Of a DNA stretch of 64,000 nucleotides, positions 55,104 through 63,934 are shown in pieces. Position 1 is the stretch's first letter. Each line of letters opens with the position of its first letter. Under the pieces are notes generated by a model. The model had not been told where the DNA came from. It made no database searches and was given only the letters and a program-made list of their open reading frames with translations. Source of the stretch: Actinomycetaceae bacterium (GTDB lineage: Bacteria > Actinomycetota > Actinomycetes > Actinomycetales > Actinomycetaceae); NCBI GenBank assembly GCA_030537615.1, contig JAUNVP010000006.1, positions 54,131 to 118,130 of the forward strand, given 5' to 3'. A program made the translations under genes and the position numbers.

Positions 55104-56882
55104 TTATGCATCGGCCGCCAATCGCCAACCGGTCGCATTGCGCCGCGCTTGCCAGAATTGACGGTACAGCCCGTCTTCCTCGACGAGTTGATCGTGGGTG
55201 CCCACCTGGGCGACCTCCCCGCTGTCATTAAGCACGACGATCTGGTCAGCTTCTTGCACGGTGTCGAGCTTATGGGCAATCACCAGCACGGTGGCTTGTT
55301 CGCGTAGCGCCCGAACTGACTGTTCGATTTGGCTTTCGTTTTCGGGATCGAGGGCGGAGGTCGCCTCGTCGAACAGCACAATCGGAGACCCCTTGAGCAG
55401 GGCGCGGGCCACAGATACGCGTTGGCGCTCGCCACCGGAGAGTCGCCCTCCGCGCTCTCCCACACGCGAATCCCATCCGCGCGGCAACCGCTCGGCAATC
55501 TCATCGACTCCGGCGAGCTGAGCAACCCGCAATACATCCTCATCACTAGCGTCTTGGCGCCCAACTCTAATGTTCTCCACGAGAGTCTGATCGTAGAGAT
55601 AGACGTTCTGGTAAACCATCGATAGCTGTGCCATCAGTTGCGCGGTGGGCTGATCTCGAACATCAACGCCGCCGACTCGCACCGCACCGGAGTTGACGTC
55701 CCAGAATCGAGCAATCAACCGGAACAGGGTTGTTTTCCCCGACCCGGACGGGCCCACTAGCGCGGTCATAGTATTCGGTTTGACAGTGAAGCTGACGTTG
55801 CGAATGACCTCGGTATCGTCGTAGGCGAAGGAGACATTGTCGAACTCGATGGATCCGGGAGCCACCAGTTCAGCATCCCCCGAGTGCTCGGGCAAAGGCT
55901 CCGCAAAAATAATCGACTTCACTTCCTGGAGCGGTACTCGGGTATTTTCCATTGCCAGCAAATACGACATCAGGTGGTCAAGGATCCAGGTAAACCGTAG
56001 TGACAATCCGATAAATGCGACAGTGACGATAGGGCTGAGCGTTCCCGCCTCGCCCATGCGCGCAGCCATGAAAATTAGACCGACGACAATCCCTTGAATC
56101 GCCATGCCGTTGAGAACATTCGCGAAGACGCCGAGCCACAGTGCCTTTCTGCTAGCGGCACCGTCCGCTTCGATTGCCTCATCGAGCGGGTCGAAAGTTC
56201 CCGCTCGCCCCGATGCGCGCAAGGCTGGTTGGCAGGCGGCATATTCGACAATTCGGTTAGCCGCTTCTGCCGAGGTGACCGCCGTCAATTGATCTCCGCG
56301 GGCCTTGAGCCAGCGTGCCGCAGTCGACAGCAAAGCGGCAATGGGAATAGCAATGAGTAGAACGACACCGATCTGCCAGCGCCAGATGAGGGTACCGACA
56401 AGGAGAACGATCGTGACCGTCAAAAAGCGAATGACGGGAGAAATATAGTGCGCGAGCCCCTCAGCAGCATTCATCAGGCCGGTCGAGGATAAACGAGAAA
56501 TCATCCCGGTTTTCTTCGGCCCAAACCACCCGAGCGGTAGCCTCGCCAGCTGATCCCCCATGCGCTTATGCACGTTCTTGATAACGTCCATGGCGGCCAT
56601 ATAGGCCAGTATTCCCTGCCGGTATACGAGGATGGCACCGGTGGCAGCAAATACTGCGAGGACGATGATCCAACCGACAAGGGGAAGGCCCCAGGCTTTG
56701 TCTCCCGATGCCAGTGCGCTCACCGTGGGGATGATCGCCAGCAGACTGAGTCCCTCAATAATCCCGACAACGATGCTGAGCAGATTGCTTTGGCGATAGT
56801 ATTCCTGGCCTTCGACAGTGATAATCTCGCCGAATTCTTTTACTAGGAATGGGTCGTTAGATGATGAAAACTTCTTAGCCAT
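55104..56882 (-). CDS. ABC half-transporter B (fused membrane and ATPase, IrtB/YbtQ-like)
   Basis: A 592-residue ABC protein with about six membrane helices in residues 25-310 and an ATPase in the C-terminal third (Walker A GPSGSGKTT, signature LSGGERQRVSVARALL, Walker B IVLFDEATSALD, H-loop VIAHKLD). It would pair with the half-transporter just upstream. Although such proteins are of exporter fold, heterodimers of this type (IrtAB, YbtPQ) import siderophores. The gene lies directly behind ECF genes. Its ATG overlaps the preceding gene by eight bases. Confidence 0.88.
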   Translation of the reverse strand: MAKKFSSSNDPFLVKEFGEIITVEGQEYYRQSNLLSIVVGIIEGLSLLAIIPTVSALASGDKAWGLPLVGWIIVLAVFAATGAILVYRQGILAYMAAMDVIKNVHKRMGDQLARLPLGWFGPKKTGMISRLSSTGLMNAAEGLAHYISPVIRFLTVTIVLLVGTLIWRWQIGVVLLIAIPIAALLSTAARWLKARGDQLTAVTSAEAANRIVEYAACQPALRASGRAGTFDPLDEAIEADGAASRKALWLGVFANVLNGMAIQGIVVGLIFMAARMGEAGTLSPIVTVAFIGLSLRFTWILDHLMSYLLAMENTRVPLQEVKSIIFAEPLPEHSGDAELVAPGSIEFDNVSFAYDDTEVIRNVSFTVKPNTMTALVGPSGSGKTTLFRLIARFWDVNSGAVRVGGVDVRDQPTAQLMAQLSMVYQNVYLYDQTLVENIRVGRQDASDEDVLRVAQLAGVDEIAERLPRGWDSRVGERGGRLSGGERQRVSVARALLKGSPIVLFDEATSALDPENESQIEQSVRALREQATVLVIAHKLDTVQEADQIVVLNDSGEVAQVGTHDQLVEEDGLYRQFWQARRNATGWRLAADA

Positions 56883-58755
56883 TGTCCTGTCCTTCCTCGC
56901 TCGAATCGCGAAGTAGCCGTTGCCAGTAGGCGTTCTTACTGACTTCGGCGACGGTGCCGACCGCATCGACTCTCCCTGCGGAAAGCACGCAGATCTGGTC
57001 TGCGCCGATCACGGATTCGGCGTGGTGGGCGATGACGAGAACTGTGCGACCGACCACGAGACGATTGAGGGCAGCCTGTATTTCCGCCTCACAATCGGGG
57101 TCGGTAGAAGCGGTTGCTTCATCGAGTATGAGTAGCGGAGTATCTGCCAGGAGTGCTCGGGCGATCGCAATGCGTTGCTTTTGCCCACCGCTCAAATTAG
57201 TGTCGTCCCCCACCACCGTGTCAAAGCCTTTGGGAAGTGCCTCAATATCGGCCAAAATATTGGCACTGTCAGCGACTGCCCGAACTTCTTCATCACTGGC
57301 ATCGGGGCGAGCAAGCGTAATATTGTCGCGAATACTCATCCGCATCAGTTGCGCGTCTTGGAGGACGAAAGCAACCGTGCGGTACAGTTCGGCCTCGCTC
57401 ATCTGGCGAATATCCTTACCGTCAATGAGGACGCGACCTGCATCGGGGTCGCGGAATCGCGCCAGCATGGTGGCGAGCGTTGATTTACCCGAGCCGGAGG
57501 CTCCGATCAAGGCGGTAATTGATTCGGGTGGAAGTTCAAGAGAGACGTCCTTCAACGCCTCGATGCGCGTTCCGTCAGATACGTAGGCGTAGGAGACATT
57601 TTCGAATGATGCTCCCACTGGTTCGGCAAAGCGGCGGTGTGCCCAGACTGCGGCGTCGGCGCTTTTATCCGAGGGCGGTGTAGTCAGTTGTTCGGTAGTG
57701 AGGATTTCGACAATCCGCAGTGCGGAGTTTCCAGCCAGCTGATAGGACCAGGCAGTCATACCGAGGACTTCGATCACCATGGGGACAACGAGCGCGATGA
57801 GGCTACAGGTGAGCACCTGAGGGACGCTCACCCATCCGGCTGCGATCATGAGGGCACCGCCACCGAGGTTGACGAACAGTAGTATCGGCACGGAGATCAC
57901 TGCCATTGAAAGTGACGACCCCTTGATAAGTGGCCCGCACCAGTCCCAATAGAACTCAGCGAAGCGTTCGGCGGCCTCCGCGTAGCGACCATGAGCTTTC
58001 CCGGTGCGCCCAAATCCTTTGACGACCTCAATCCCCTCGGCGAATTCGACACCGGTCGCAGATACGTCCCCCAGTTTGGTATCCATTTCGGCAGTCTTTT
58101 CCCCCATGTCGGCCATCATCGTGTACTGGAGGTAGGCGTAGATGGGGTAGGTCGCCAGCGATAGCAAGCCCAGACGCCAATCGATGGTGAAGGCGTATAC
58201 AACGAGGACGAGCGGAGTGGCGATCGCTGCCGTGGTTTCCACCGGCGCGTGAGCGATGAGGGTGTGGAGAGTTTTGGTGTCATCTTGCACCGCTTTGCGG
58301 ATCGACCCGGAGGTCGATTCAGAAAACCACGACAGTGGCGCAGACGATACTCGCTGGAGAATCTGTTTGCGCAAATGGGTGACGAGTCGCAGGTCGGCAA
58401 AGTGCGTGATACCAAGAGCTAGAAAATACACCGTTAGTTGGGTGACGAATGCAACGACGAGAAGTGTGACGTTGCTTCGAAGCGCCACGGAATCAACGGG
58501 AGCCCCTTCGCGGTAAGCGGCCAGGAGTACTTCCCCGATTCGAGTGAGGGCGAGGTAGGGTGCGATGGCAATAATCGACGATATGACAGCGAGGACTCTG
58601 CCGAGAGTGAGCATCCCCTTGACCGGTTTGAGGAGCTCATTAAGTGCGGCTTTACCCGCTTTTCGTTTGGCGGCCGGGTCCATATCAGTCGACTGGTCAT
58701 CGGTTGTCACTTCGACAGTGGTCACCGCGGCGTGCGCTTGGATGTCAGTAGTCAT
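56875..58755 (-). CDS. ABC half-transporter A (fused membrane and ATPase, IrtA/YbtP-like)
   Basis: A 626-residue ABC protein. After a soluble N-terminus of about 40 residues, membrane helices occupy 45-330; the ATPase (residues 390-626) has Walker A GASGSGKST, signature LSGGQKQRIAIARALL, Walker B LLILDEATASTDPD and H-loop VIAHHAE. The last contains a His-His-Ala variation. It is likely the partner of the next gene, giving a heterodimer. It overlaps the S-component gene by four bases (ATGA). Confidence 0.88.
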   Translation of the reverse strand: MTTDIQAHAAVTTVEVTTDDQSTDMDPAAKRKAGKAALNELLKPVKGMLTLGRVLAVISSIIAIAPYLALTRIGEVLLAAYREGAPVDSVALRSNVTLLVVAFVTQLTVYFLALGITHFADLRLVTHLRKQILQRVSSAPLSWFSESTSGSIRKAVQDDTKTLHTLIAHAPVETTAAIATPLVLVVYAFTIDWRLGLLSLATYPIYAYLQYTMMADMGEKTAEMDTKLGDVSATGVEFAEGIEVVKGFGRTGKAHGRYAEAAERFAEFYWDWCGPLIKGSSLSMAVISVPILLFVNLGGGALMIAAGWVSVPQVLTCSLIALVVPMVIEVLGMTAWSYQLAGNSALRIVEILTTEQLTTPPSDKSADAAVWAHRRFAEPVGASFENVSYAYVSDGTRIEALKDVSLELPPESITALIGASGSGKSTLATMLARFRDPDAGRVLIDGKDIRQMSEAELYRTVAFVLQDAQLMRMSIRDNITLARPDASDEEVRAVADSANILADIEALPKGFDTVVGDDTNLSGGQKQRIAIARALLADTPLLILDEATASTDPDCEAEIQAALNRLVVGRTVLVIAHHAESVIGADQICVLSAGRVDAVGTVAEVSKNAYWQRLLRDSSEEGQDNG

Positions 58756-59348
58756 CGAGCCAGACCCGCCCGCTGGAAGTGTTTGCGGAAAGCGCGGGTT
58801 CCGAGCCATCCACCAATCACACCGAGCACGAAGATGAAAACAGACCACATGAGGATTACCGGAGTGGTGAACAGTGCCCGCATTCCTTCGGCGTATTCGG
58901 CGCCCATTTGTTCGGTAATTCCGGCGTAGTATTCATCGGCCGACCAGAAGATAGGCAGAAGAGGGAACACGTACCATAGGGTTGCTACGGCGTAGGCCAG
59001 GATTCCGCGGTTGGGTTCCAGGCGATCAGCTTGACCTCCGCGAGTCGCGATGAGATCACCGAGGAAGCCCATCAATGCGCTGGTTAACGGAATAAACCAC
59101 GGATGACCGGTGCCGAGCATGATGAGTCCGGTAAAGAGGGCGAGGAGCGTCAAAGCCCCCATTTTCGGTGTGCGCGCGAGGTACAGGATTATGACGAAAC
59201 CATTGAGGATAATTGCCAGGGCCCACCCCACGAACATGAACTGCGGACCGACGATACCAATCATGCCGAGCGCAAAGAAAACAATGAAATAAATGACGGT
59301 AAACACTCCGACGTTGACGAGGTCACGAGTGTTGAGATTGAACTTCAT
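58752..59348 (-). CDS. ECF-type S-component membrane protein (TIGR02185/MptD-like)
   Basis: A 198-residue protein with about six hydrophobic helices, starting NLNTRDLVNVGVFTVIYFIVFFALGMIGIVGPQFMFVGWALA. The pattern matches the family of small S-type proteins called Trep_Strep/TIGR02185 in ECF transporters. It would bind the substrate in the membrane. The ATG at 59348 follows AAAGGAT; an upstream extension is only the end of the ATPase gene. The start is four bases behind that gene. Confidence 0.8.
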   Translation of the reverse strand: MKFNLNTRDLVNVGVFTVIYFIVFFALGMIGIVGPQFMFVGWALAIILNGFVIILYLARTPKMGALTLLALFTGLIMLGTGHPWFIPLTSALMGFLGDLIATRGGQADRLEPNRGILAYAVATLWYVFPLLPIFWSADEYYAGITEQMGAEYAEGMRALFTTPVILMWSVFIFVLGVIGGWLGTRAFRKHFQRAGLAR

Positions 59349-59352
59349 GGGA

Positions 59353-60852
59353 TTATCCTTTCGAAACTGATGATTCGTGGAGTTTGGGAAGCGTGATCTC
59401 GAAATCACCACATTCGGCGATGAATTCACGATCGTGGGTAATGACGATGACGATGGTTCCGGTGGCGGCGAGTTCTTTGATGAGCCGGGCGATACGGGTC
59501 AGTTGGCCGTAATCGACACCGGAGGTCGGCTCATCGAAGATGACCACACGACGCCGGCTTGCCAGCGCTGACGCAATAACGAGGCGCTGTTGTTGTCCGC
59601 CGGATATGGCGAGTGGATGAGCATCGGCGCACACGGTGAGGTCGAGGCGAGCAAGCAGTTCATCTGCAGTTGCTTCATCACAGAGCTTTTCTTGGCCGAG
59701 CCGGACTTCGTCGCGCACGCTTTCAGCAAAGAGTTGGCGGCGAACGTCCTGCATGACGATTGCGCAGGTTGAGTTGCGCCGACGCGCGCTAATTCTGCGC
59801 CCATCGAGCATGATCGTGCCGCCCGAATCGGGTTCGGCCAACCCGCATAGAATCCGAGCAAGAGTAGTCTTTCCCGCGCCGTTGGAACCGGAGAGAATCG
59901 TGACTGCACCGGCTGGGAATACGGCGTGTTCAATGTCGAGAACCTCAATGTTGCCGTAGGAAAACCGGATATTCGATATTTCCAGGCCCTCTCCCTCCGG
60001 TTGCGGAAGTTCCGTCTCGGGGATCTCCAGCGCTCTGAGGCCGCGAGCGCGTCGCTCGTTGTCACTGAGGGAAAAGAACTCAGCGGCGGTAAGGGTTTCG
60101 ACTAGGCGACCGTCTTTCATGCGATGAACAGTGTCGGCGAGCTCAGTAAGGAAGTGGAGTCGATGTTCGGCAACAATGATGGCGGCTCCCGACTGTTTAA
60201 GTGTTCCAAGTAGCCTGGCAAAATCGTCGATGCTTTCTTCATCGAGATTTGAGGTTGGCTCATCAAACAGAAGGACAGGCACGTCCATGCAGTAGGCGCA
60301 CGAACATGCCACTCGTTGCAACTGTCCACCCGACAGCGAGGCCAGTGATCGATCGAGAGCCCACTCGAGATCACTGGCGCGCGCCACATTGGCAACTCGC
60401 GTTCGAATGAGGTCGGGGTTGATTCCAAGATTTTCGAGCGGGAGCGCCATTTCGCTTCGCACATCAGTGGTAAAGAACTGAGTGCGCGGATTTTGAAAGA
60501 CGGTCGCGGATAAGCGGCAGACGTCCTGTAGCTCGACCTCAGTCATATTAGTGCCGTTGACGATCACGTCACCGTCGAGATGACCATCGTGGAATCCGGT
60601 GGCGAGGCCATTGATGGTGCGGATGACGGTTGACTTGCCCGATCCGCTGGCACCGCACAAGAGTGTGATCTCCCCCGGCCTTGCTGTGAACGATACGTCG
60701 GTGATACTAGCCGGCACGTCGCCCGGGGCGAGCGATTCGCTATATCCGCTGTAGGTATAGCTCACCTGGGACAAACTGACCGCAATATCGGTCGGAGTGG
60801 GGGAATCAGATAGTTGGCGATTAGTAGCCAGTGAGGATTGTGTGGTGGTCAT
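59353..60852 (-). CDS. ECF transporter ATPase with two nucleotide-binding domains (EcfA-EcfA')
   Basis: The 499-residue protein carries two tandem ABC ATPases. The first has GASGSGKST, a signature LSGGQLQRVACSCAYC, VLLFDEPTSNLDEES and an H-loop EHRLHFLTEL. The second has GSNGAGKTT, ISGGQQQRLVIASAL, VVIFDEPTSGVDY and a His in VITHDREFI. This is the fused energy module of ECF transporters. It is four bases before the S gene and overlaps the T gene by four bases. Confidence 0.92.
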   Translation of the reverse strand: MTTTQSSLATNRQLSDSPTPTDIAVSLSQVSYTYSGYSESLAPGDVPASITDVSFTARPGEITLLCGASGSGKSTVIRTINGLATGFHDGHLDGDVIVNGTNMTEVELQDVCRLSATVFQNPRTQFFTTDVRSEMALPLENLGINPDLIRTRVANVARASDLEWALDRSLASLSGGQLQRVACSCAYCMDVPVLLFDEPTSNLDEESIDDFARLLGTLKQSGAAIIVAEHRLHFLTELADTVHRMKDGRLVETLTAAEFFSLSDNERRARGLRALEIPETELPQPEGEGLEISNIRFSYGNIEVLDIEHAVFPAGAVTILSGSNGAGKTTLARILCGLAEPDSGGTIMLDGRRISARRRNSTCAIVMQDVRRQLFAESVRDEVRLGQEKLCDEATADELLARLDLTVCADAHPLAISGGQQQRLVIASALASRRRVVIFDEPTSGVDYGQLTRIARLIKELAATGTIVIVITHDREFIAECGDFEITLPKLHESSVSKG

Positions 60853-61613
60853 AGGATTTCTACGATTCTCCAGATCGCCAAGATCGCGACAATGGTAATG
60901 GCGATCGCATCGCCGGTCCGAAATGGTGTCTCGACGGTAGTTGTTCGCTCGCGCGTAGTGCCGACACCCTTGATCAGTGCGGCTGCCGCCAGTTCGTCGG
61001 CGATGCGAGCGCTAGAGGCCAGGAAGGGGATCATGAGTAGTTCGCCGGTGCGTAGCGGGTGGGTCATGAAACCGCCGACTCCGGGTTTCAGCCCGCGTAG
61101 CACCATCGCGTCAGAGATGGCTCTCAGCTCCGCGATAGCAACCGGGAAGAATCGAATCATGACGAGAACTGGCAGGTGAAGCCACACCGGCGCCCGCATA
61201 CGGGTGAACACGGCTGCCACTTCAGGGATTCGCAAGGTGGATACCGCGTAGATTCCCCACCCGGCGACGACGGAGAAACGCACGAACCAGTAGCCCGCGT
61301 AGCTCAGGAGTGCCGAGGCGTTCGAATGCCACACACTCGGTAAGACAGTCCACAAGACTACGAAAATCACTGTTGCTATGAGCCAGCCGCTGGCTGTTTT
61401 GAGGCGTGCCGTGCTGAAGACGAAGACGGTGGTCACGATGATGGCAAACACCACGATGTGCGCGGAGCTACTGGTGAATGCACTGATATTGACGCCAATG
61501 AGCACAAGGAATACCGAGCGCGGGTCCAATCGTAATAGTGGCCACCGCATCGCCCTCGGCCGATATGCGTCGCAGACAGGGGGCGGCTGTTGCGATAAAT
61601 CGGAGATAGTCAC
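60849..61613 (-). CDS. ECF transporter transmembrane component (EcfT)
   Basis: A 254-residue membrane protein with hydrophobic helices at the N-terminus (RSVFLVLIGVNISAFTSSSAHIVVFAIIVTTVFVFSTAR), and in the C-terminal half an EcfT coupling region (MRFFPVAIAELRAISDAMVLRGL; Ala-Arg-type LASSARIADELAAAALIKG). EcfT connects the S-protein with the ATPase pair. It is the first gene of the six-gene operon. The start is GTG 61613; AAGGT is upstream. A DtxR-type half site covers the bases just before the start. Confidence 0.9.
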   Translation of the reverse strand: MTISDLSQQPPPVCDAYRPRAMRWPLLRLDPRSVFLVLIGVNISAFTSSSAHIVVFAIIVTTVFVFSTARLKTASGWLIATVIFVVLWTVLPSVWHSNASALLSYAGYWFVRFSVVAGWGIYAVSTLRIPEVAAVFTRMRAPVWLHLPVLVMIRFFPVAIAELRAISDAMVLRGLKPGVGGFMTHPLRTGELLMIPFLASSARIADELAAAALIKGVGTTRERTTTVETPFRTGDAIAITIVAILAIWRIVEIL

Positions 61614-61625
61614 AGCCTTACCTTA
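61614..61625 (-). promoter_or_regulatory. DtxR-like half site at ECF operon start
   Basis: On the minus strand, TAAGGTAAGGCT fits the left 12 positions of the actinobacterial DtxR/IdeR box (TWAGGTWAGSCT) exactly, but the right half does not match. It ends directly at the start codon of the EcfT gene. A DtxR-type regulator is encoded at 8302. A real function needs proof. Confidence 0.35.
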
Positions 61626-61779
61626 TCTAATTGCGAATAGCGTTCACAACTAGATGTTTCGACCCATTTGTCGATTTGGTGAAGATCTTGCTAAAACGAC
61701 ACTTCTGCCTGGTTTTCAAAGGCTTTTGAGGCGGCTCTCAGATGCCGCACCAACCTCCGTGAAGAGGAAGGCTCGCACT

Positions 61780-62457
61780 TTAGGAAAGGAGCACTTTCTC
61801 GACGCCCTCCAAAATCGCGCGAACGAGAAGCTCGAAATACTCTCGGCTGATAGCTTCTGACGTGCGCGGGTCAACGAGAGGCTCCATCAGGTCGCGAACG
61901 ATGATTTGCAAGGCTTGCGATTCGCTGAGCGATTCGAAAGCCGCAAGCATTGTTCCAGTGTCCAAAGAACCTTTGAGGCCTCCCACGTGATGAGTGCGCG
62001 CCGCAATGGTAGAAACCGCGACGTTGAAGATCATTGAGTAGGCGAAGGCGGTGCGCTCACCAAATCCAGCCTCCTGGAGCTTGGCAACCGCAGCGTCAAC
62101 TATTGGCACCAGCCCCCTTGTCATTTTCCCCGCAATCAGTCTGTCGGAGAGCCCCCTATAGGTAAGGAGCGTGGGACGGATACTGAGGAAAAACTGCGTA
62201 AACCACGCTTTCCAGTCGAGAGTCTCATCTGGTAGCTCAAATTCAACGCTGATTGAATCGACGACTGAATCGAGGATGGCGTCTTTAGTTGGGAAATAGT
62301 GATAGATAACCGACGGCGCGGCATCAAGCTCGCGAGCCAGGTCCCGTATTGACCAATCCTCGAGTCCGTGAGAGCGACTCAGTTCGCGAGCTTTCGCCGT
62401 AATGAGAGCCGCATCGAGACCGATTCGCCGCGGAGCTCGTCCGCTCGCCGCACACAT
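61780..62457 (-). CDS. TetR/AcrR-family regulator of the adjacent MFS gene
   Basis: A 225-residue repressor. It has a typical helix-turn-helix (IRDLARELDAAPSVIYHYFPTKDAILDSVVDSI) after ALITAKARELSRSHGLEDWS and a ligand-binding C-terminal part. The ATG follows GGAGGACGA. It lies 17 bases after the MFS gene on the same strand. The palindromic site at 63836-63852, upstream of the MFS gene, is its likely operator, so it would repress itself and the transporter. Confidence 0.9.
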   Translation of the reverse strand: MCAASGRAPRRIGLDAALITAKARELSRSHGLEDWSIRDLARELDAAPSVIYHYFPTKDAILDSVVDSISVEFELPDETLDWKAWFTQFFLSIRPTLLTYRGLSDRLIAGKMTRGLVPIVDAAVAKLQEAGFGERTAFAYSMIFNVAVSTIAARTHHVGGLKGSLDTGTMLAAFESLSESQALQIIVRDLMEPLVDPRTSEAISREYFELLVRAILEGVEKVLLS

Positions 62458-62474
62458 TCGTCCTCCTCCATCAA

Positions 62475-63791
62475 CTACTCAACGACTGCCGGACTGCGCC
62501 GCAGGAGCGGATGAATCATGGTAAACACCGCACCAAAACCGAGCAGAACCGCCCCCACAAGGAAAGGCAGCACAGGCATCCAACCATACAGGCTCGTGAA
62601 GAGGACGGGAGCAATTGCATACGCCCACCCACTATTTGAACTGATGACACCAGCGACGCCCCCTTGTTCGGATGGGCTCATATCCAGTGTCGGCCCGGTT
62701 GTGTATCCGGGAAGCGCGAGTCCAAAGCCAATTCCCATGACGATACTTGCGACGACGAATAGGACGTAGCCGTCGGCGAAAATGAATAGCACCATCGCCA
62801 GAGTCATTCCAGACATGCCAAACCTCAGGAGTTTGCGAGTGTCCCAGCTAATTCTTGGAACTACTCCCCCCTGGATGATGATCATGACGATCGACATGAT
62901 GAACATAATCGCCGCGGTCACGCTGGCTGTCGTTGTAGCGTTAAGTTCGAACCGGTCTTGAATGACGAAGCCGATGAGGATCTGCACGGCCGAGAAGGAT
63001 AGGAAAAGTAGCTGCCCCACAACGAGGAAGGGGAAAACCCGCGGGTCTAAGAAGGAGATCCTCGGGGGCTCTTCGACAACCTGTTCCGCCGCGTACGGTT
63101 CCATCTTCGAGATGAGAACCACCAGCCCAAGCAACATCATGATCGGCATAACAATCAGTGGCACGATGAGCCCACCGACGGCGAGGGCACCTCCCAGCAC
63201 AGCACCGATAATCGCGGCAAGCCCCTGTACCGCTCCAGCAGTACCAAGATACTTGAGGCGTTCTTTTTCACCTGGAACCCGGCTGGTGATATACGCCTGA
63301 GCGGTGGGAGCAATGGCTGCGATAGAACCACCGTAGATGAGGCCGCGCGTGAGCATCACCGCGAGCACGAGCGGCACCCCCACCCACAGCCTTTGCATGC
63401 CCAGCCAGGCCACGACTGCGAATCCGCAGAGGGCAAAGAAGGCAAGCGTCATAGCCGTTAGGAGAACCTTTTTCGCTCCGACCCGCAGTGAGCGACGCCC
63501 CCAAAACTGACTGAGTAATGCCAACGCAACTGCGGCTATCGAAATGGTTGCCCCGATGTGCCATTCAGCTAACCCCATTGCCCTGGCGAGTGGCGCAATG
63601 ATGGGGTTGAGGATCATCTGCCCGAGGTAAGCCAAGAACATAATGAGGAGTACGAGTTTAATCTGACCGTATGGCGCCTGACGGGAAGCGGTTTCGTCAC
63701 GGGTTGGCGCATCTACGCCGGCGGGGTGCACGCCGGCCGGTTGAACACCTGCTGGTTGCGCGCTCGAGGGTTCTAGAGTTTCGTCTGACAC
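62475..63791 (-). CDS. MFS efflux transporter with Pro/Ala/Gly repeats at N-terminus
   Basis: The 438-residue membrane protein has about 12 helices. The N-terminal cytoplasmic part contains three copies of a five-residue repeat, QPAGV-QPAGV-HPAGV. It continues with KLVLLIMFLAYLGQMILNPIIAPLARAMGLAEWHIG, the MFS loop (FWGRRSLRVGAKKVLLTAM) and a late MGIGFGLALPGYTTGPTLDMSPSEQGGVAGV. This type, with a TetR gene behind it, is usual for multidrug efflux; some relatives export siderophores (SfaA). The GTG start at 63791 follows GAGGAG by seven bases. Confidence 0.85.
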   Translation of the reverse strand: MSDETLEPSSAQPAGVQPAGVHPAGVDAPTRDETASRQAPYGQIKLVLLIMFLAYLGQMILNPIIAPLARAMGLAEWHIGATISIAAVALALLSQFWGRRSLRVGAKKVLLTAMTLAFFALCGFAVVAWLGMQRLWVGVPLVLAVMLTRGLIYGGSIAAIAPTAQAYITSRVPGEKERLKYLGTAGAVQGLAAIIGAVLGGALAVGGLIVPLIVMPIMMLLGLVVLISKMEPYAAEQVVEEPPRISFLDPRVFPFLVVGQLLFLSFSAVQILIGFVIQDRFELNATTTASVTAAIMFIMSIVMIIIQGGVVPRISWDTRKLLRFGMSGMTLAMVLFIFADGYVLFVVASIVMGIGFGLALPGYTTGPTLDMSPSEQGGVAGVISSNSGWAYAIAPVLFTSLYGWMPVLPFLVGAVLLGFGAVFTMIHPLLRRSPAVVE

Positions 63792-63835
63792 GTTGACACT
63801 CCTCAAAGACATGTGAAGTTGAGATCGAAGTCAAT

Positions 63836-63852
63836 ATAGAACGCTGTTCTAT
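63836..63852. promoter_or_regulatory. Operator of the TetR-MFS pair
   Basis: ATAGAAC-GCT-GTTCTAT is a perfect 17-bp palindrome with 7-bp arms. It lies 44 bases upstream of the MFS start codon and in the promoter area. TetR repressors bind such sites; direct neighbourhood supports autoregulation. Confidence 0.75.
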
Positions 63853-63914
63853 GAACTGTCAATGCTGTTCACATTTAGAAGCGGCTCACCTTATAGAAGC
63901 GGGAGTAGGCCTGT

Positions 63915-63934
63915 CTACGCAAAACAGAGCCTAG
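63915..63934. repeat. Second copy of the short repeat at 32868
   Basis: CTACGCAAAACAGAGCCTAG here is the same as at 32868-32891 except for four missing bases. It is followed by another GAGCCTACAC element and a possible open frame beginning ATGAGTGTA at the window edge (63992). The stretch may be the left end of an insertion sequence. Confidence 0.45.

Noticed and set aside
61654..61860. 68-residue open frame between EcfT and TetR genes
   Set aside because: It overlaps the 3' end of the TetR gene on the other strand, has no ribosome-binding site and no known motif.
63717..63760. Repeated GC-rich 15-base units near the start of the MFS gene
   Set aside because: They code in frame for the PAGV repeats of the transporter N-terminus and show no separate function.
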